Shown piece by piece: positions 4,373-6,259 of a stretch of DNA of 6,259 bases (position 1 is the first letter of the stretch; every line of letters starts with the position of its first letter). The notes under the pieces were generated by a model, which saw only the letters and a list, made by a program, of their open reading frames with translations, was not told where the DNA came from and did not search any database. This DNA comes from Candidatus Calditenuaceae archaeon JGI OTU-3 (GTDB taxonomy: Archaea > Thermoproteota > Nitrososphaeria_A > Caldarchaeales > Calditenuaceae), in NCBI GenBank assembly GCA_000494185.1, contig AWOC01000044.1, positions 1-6,259 of the forward strand. The letters run 5' to 3'. The translations under genes and the position numbers were made by a program.

Positions 4373-5788
4373 TTAATGAATAGAGTTCCGCACTATTCTA
4401 GTAAAGTATAAACCTCTCGTTCTTCCAGGAATTACTCGGACACCTACATCTGAAACTTTTGCATCTATGTCAAACTGACTCATGTCTGGCATCTCAACTT
4501 TTGCATCTGGATTAGATAATAAAAATTTCTTTACTACTTCTTCATTCTCATACCTATTCATAGCACAAGTAGCATAGACAAGAACCCCTCTCTCCTTAAG
4601 ATGATTGAAACCATTCTGTAATAACTGAAGCTGGAGTTTTGTTAAATCTTCAACATCCTCTGAAGATCTTTTTAATACACTTCCAATCCCACTAACATCT
4701 CTTTCAGTATCACTATCATATTTAATGATCATTCCCTCGCAAGAACATTCTGCATCAACTAAAACTTTATCGTATTTCCCCCCTTGAAATGTTGTACTAT
4801 CAGTTAAGTGTAATTTTGCTTCAATCCCGTCTTTTCTCAGAAACCGTTGTAATTTCTCAAATCTTTTTTCATCTACATCTAATGCTGTAATATTTAAATT
4901 CCCATTTGCAAAGTCATGAGCAAGAATTGTTTTAAATCCGGGAGCTGCACAAAGATCAAGATAGCTATCTCCTTCTTGTAATCCTAAAACATAAACAGCT
5001 AATACACTCGCAAAATCTTGGATAAAATAATTATTCATAAATAAGTCATTTTTTTGACCAGAAATTAATCCACCAATATCTGAATTAGAACTCCGGTAAA
5101 CATTTGGAACTCCTGTTTCTGAAAAAGTTGTTTCAATACCATAATCATCCTTTAATTTTTGTTCTAATTCACCCCTATCAATTGGATTGCGAGGATTAAT
5201 GCGAATGTACTTATTAGGAACTTTTTTGTAAATATCTAAATCCAAACCAACTTCCTGTAATCTTTGACGCAAATCCAATCTATTTTTCCCAAATTGCACG
5301 GCTTTCTCTACTGCTTCTTCTGGACTTTCAGCACTATTGACTCTGATTAATCCTCTTTTATCCAGATATTTTTCAGCGATTTCTTCCGCGATTCCTCCAG
5401 ATTCAGGCAATGCAATGATAGGGATTTGCCTCCAATACACTTCACCAACTTCCATTTGTGTGCCTATGCCTCCTTCTATGACCACAACTGCATCAGCAGA
5501 ATTTGCAAGAACTTGTCCTCTTGCAAAACCAATTTCTGTTGGAATGGTAATAGAACAATAGTCATTAGCAGCTTGTTTATCAGCTCCGGGAAGAATTCCA
5601 ACGACGATTCCGCCACGTTCATATGCTCCTCGAGAAGCTGCTTCCATAACTCCACTTCCCCCACCAGAAAGAAGAATCGCACTAAATTTTGCAATTTGTT
5701 CCCCTACTTTTCTCGCTATTTCTAAAGAATTAGGATTACAATGGTCTCCATCTGAACCAAACACTGCAATTTGTAATTTATTCTTCAT
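4373..5788 (-). CDS. Fusion protein: LOG/TIGR00725-like Rossmann domain + NSUN/RsmB-type RNA m5C methyltransferase
   Basis: This 471-residue protein has two unrelated domains. Residues 3-165 are a LOG/TIGR00725-like (DprA-related) nucleotide-binding fold: S41-GGGSGVMEAASRGA-55, and a G106-GIGTQME-113 motif matching GGxGTxxE. R90 and E113 are placed like the catalytic Arg and Glu of LOG phosphoribohydrolases, but activity is unproven. Residues from about 190 are an RNA cytosine-C5 methyltransferase: substrate-side segment KYIRINPRNP (193-202), motif I L277-DLCAAPGFKT-287, SAM-binding acidic residue D304, motif IV D345-AECSCEG-352 with C348, motif VI Y405-ATCAMNRYENEE-417 with nucleophile candidate C408, and the C-terminal PGRTRGLYF strand. 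Both catalytic cysteines are present. Departures from consensus are Phe285 for Gly and Glu347 for Pro. There is no Met between 112 and 251, so no ATG could start the second domain alone. AGGAGA lies seven bases before the ATG. rRNA or tRNA is the likely target; the N-terminal domain's role is unknown. Confidence 0.88.
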   Translation of the reverse strand: MKNKLQIAVFGSDGDHCNPNSLEIARKVGEQIAKFSAILLSGGGSGVMEAASRGAYERGGIVVGILPGADKQAANDYCSITIPTEIGFARGQVLANSADAVVVIEGGIGTQMEVGEVYWRQIPIIALPESGGIAEEIAEKYLDKRGLIRVNSAESPEEAVEKAVQFGKNRLDLRQRLQEVGLDLDIYKKVPNKYIRINPRNPIDRGELEQKLKDDYGIETTFSETGVPNVYRSSNSDIGGLISGQKNDLFMNNYFIQDFASVLAVYVLGLQEGDSYLDLCAAPGFKTILAHDFANGNLNITALDVDEKRFEKLQRFLRKDGIEAKLHLTDSTTFQGGKYDKVLVDAECSCEGMIIKYDSDTERDVSGIGSVLKRSSEDVEDLTKLQLQLLQNGFNHLKERGVLVYATCAMNRYENEEVVKKFLLSNPDAKVEMPDMSQFDIDAKVSDVGVRVIPGRTRGLYFTRIVRNSIH

Positions 5789-6259
5789 CTTGCAGTCTCC
5801 TAAGTTCGTATAGTTGGAATATGACTGGATTTTGTTCTCTTGATTGTTCTTCTACCAGAAGTCTTATTGAGAATCCATATGACTCTGCTAATTGACATAA
5901 TCTCTTAGGATTTCCAAACTCATGATTTTCAGAATCTCCCCAACCAATAAGCACTCTTCCATTGTCCTTCAGATAAGTTGGTGCTTCTTGCAAAAATCGT
6001 TCAGTGAGTTTATATTCGGGATCAAACAATGCTCTTTCTAACATTGACTCAAACTGATAATCGTCAGAAGCAGGCATGAATGGCATATTCCAATAAATAG
6101 TATCAAATTTTTCGTCTTCTCTTATCGCCGAGAAAATATCGCTTTCTCTTACATCATAATTGGTGATTCCATTTCTTTGAGCATTTTCTTTTGTATTCTG
6201 AACAGCAGTTTTATTAACATCTACAAGAACAACTTTTTTTGCACCACTTTTAGCTAAGT
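5778..6259 (-). CDS. Methyltransferase, C-terminal part (gene runs off the right edge)
   Basis: The reading frame is open to the window end, so the 5' part, including motif I, lies outside. The ATG at 6086 is internal: the frame continues upstream of it without a stop. The 159 visible residues begin LAKSGAKKVVLVDVNKTAV, with the acidic SAM-ribose residue in VLVDVN. Motif IV is NMPF (6078-6089), followed by a helix with KLTERFLQEAPTYLKDNG and a final strand VIFQLYEL. The same landmarks occur in the same order in the gene at 37-759 (TDIS, NLPF, KLIHRFLDEAPNYLTPDG, KIHELKF), so the two are homologues. Like that one it belongs to the NPPY-type (PrmC/HemK-like) group with the second motif IV residue altered. 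The end overlaps the start of the LOG-m5C fusion gene by 11 bases, indicating coupled translation. Target unknown. Confidence 0.85.
   Translation of the reverse strand, partial: LAKSGAKKVVLVDVNKTAVQNTKENAQRNGITNYDVRESDIFSAIREDEKFDTIYWNMPFMPASDDYQFESMLERALFDPEYKLTERFLQEAPTYLKDNGRVLIGWGDSENHEFGNPKRLCQLAESYGFSIRLLVEEQSREQNPVIFQLYELRRLQDEE
5796..5801 (-). promoter_or_regulatory. Shine-Dalgarno site that fixes the start of the fusion gene
   Basis: The minus strand reads AGGAGA here, with seven bases before the ATG at 5788. It lies within the coding end of the upstream methyltransferase gene. This strong site supports the start that includes the LOG-like domain, so the two-domain protein is what is made rather than a shorter methyltransferase. 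Confidence 0.75.

Noticed and set aside
5426..5725. Open frame of 99 codons on the + strand opposite the LOG-like domain
   Set aside because: It lies fully antisense to a clearly conserved domain and has no recognisable motif of its own.
5778..6086. Complete small 102-residue gene starting at the ATG at 6086
   Set aside because: The frame stays open to the window end and the upstream residues carry the methyltransferase SAM-binding strand. The ATG is the Met of the NMPF motif, so the gene is a partial larger one.

Overview
The window looks like a fragment of an AT-rich archaeal genome, most plausibly one of the small-genome (DPANN-type) lineages. This is an inference. It rests on a TTTATATAT box centred about 27 bases upstream of a start codon that has no Shine-Dalgarno sequence (a leaderless archaeal promoter layout), on a small membrane protein with a Cys-rich exterior tail, on tightly packed genes that do have good Shine-Dalgarno sites, and on a GC-rich, self-complementary intergenic block in otherwise AT-rich DNA. 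A bacterium cannot be excluded without a marker gene.

Left part, + strand (37-3255): a four-gene operon. A small class I SAM-dependent methyltransferase with an NLPF motif is followed after 2 bases by a membrane-anchored NMT1/SsuA-type substrate-binding protein, then an ATPase, then a permease overlapping the ATPase gene by 4 bases. The last three genes form a complete ABC importer of the nitrate/sulfonate/taurine/thiamine-precursor superfamily. The substrate cannot be read from sequence. The methyltransferase may act on the imported compound or on a partner macromolecule.

Middle (3256-4372): about 1.1 kb holding one gene I believe in, a minus-strand protein with three membrane segments and a six-cysteine tail (3522-3944). 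It is flanked by a diverged long inverted repeat (3420-3522 against about 4010-4078) and, further out, by short direct repeats (3298-3317 and 4260-4279). Between this gene and the next lies a GC-rich region (about 4081-4190) and a set of complementary arms that could fold into RNA, ending in a terminator-like hairpin belonging to the minus-strand genes on the right.

Right part, minus strand (4373-6259): two coupled genes read right to left. The upstream one runs off the window edge and is the C-terminal part of a methyltransferase (NMPF motif) homologous to the gene at the left end. It overlaps by 11 bases a 471-residue protein that joins an N-terminal LOG/TIGR00725-like Rossmann domain to a C-terminal NSUN/RsmB-type RNA m5C methyltransferase. 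That fusion and the methyltransferase-plus-importer operon are the two most unusual arrangements here.
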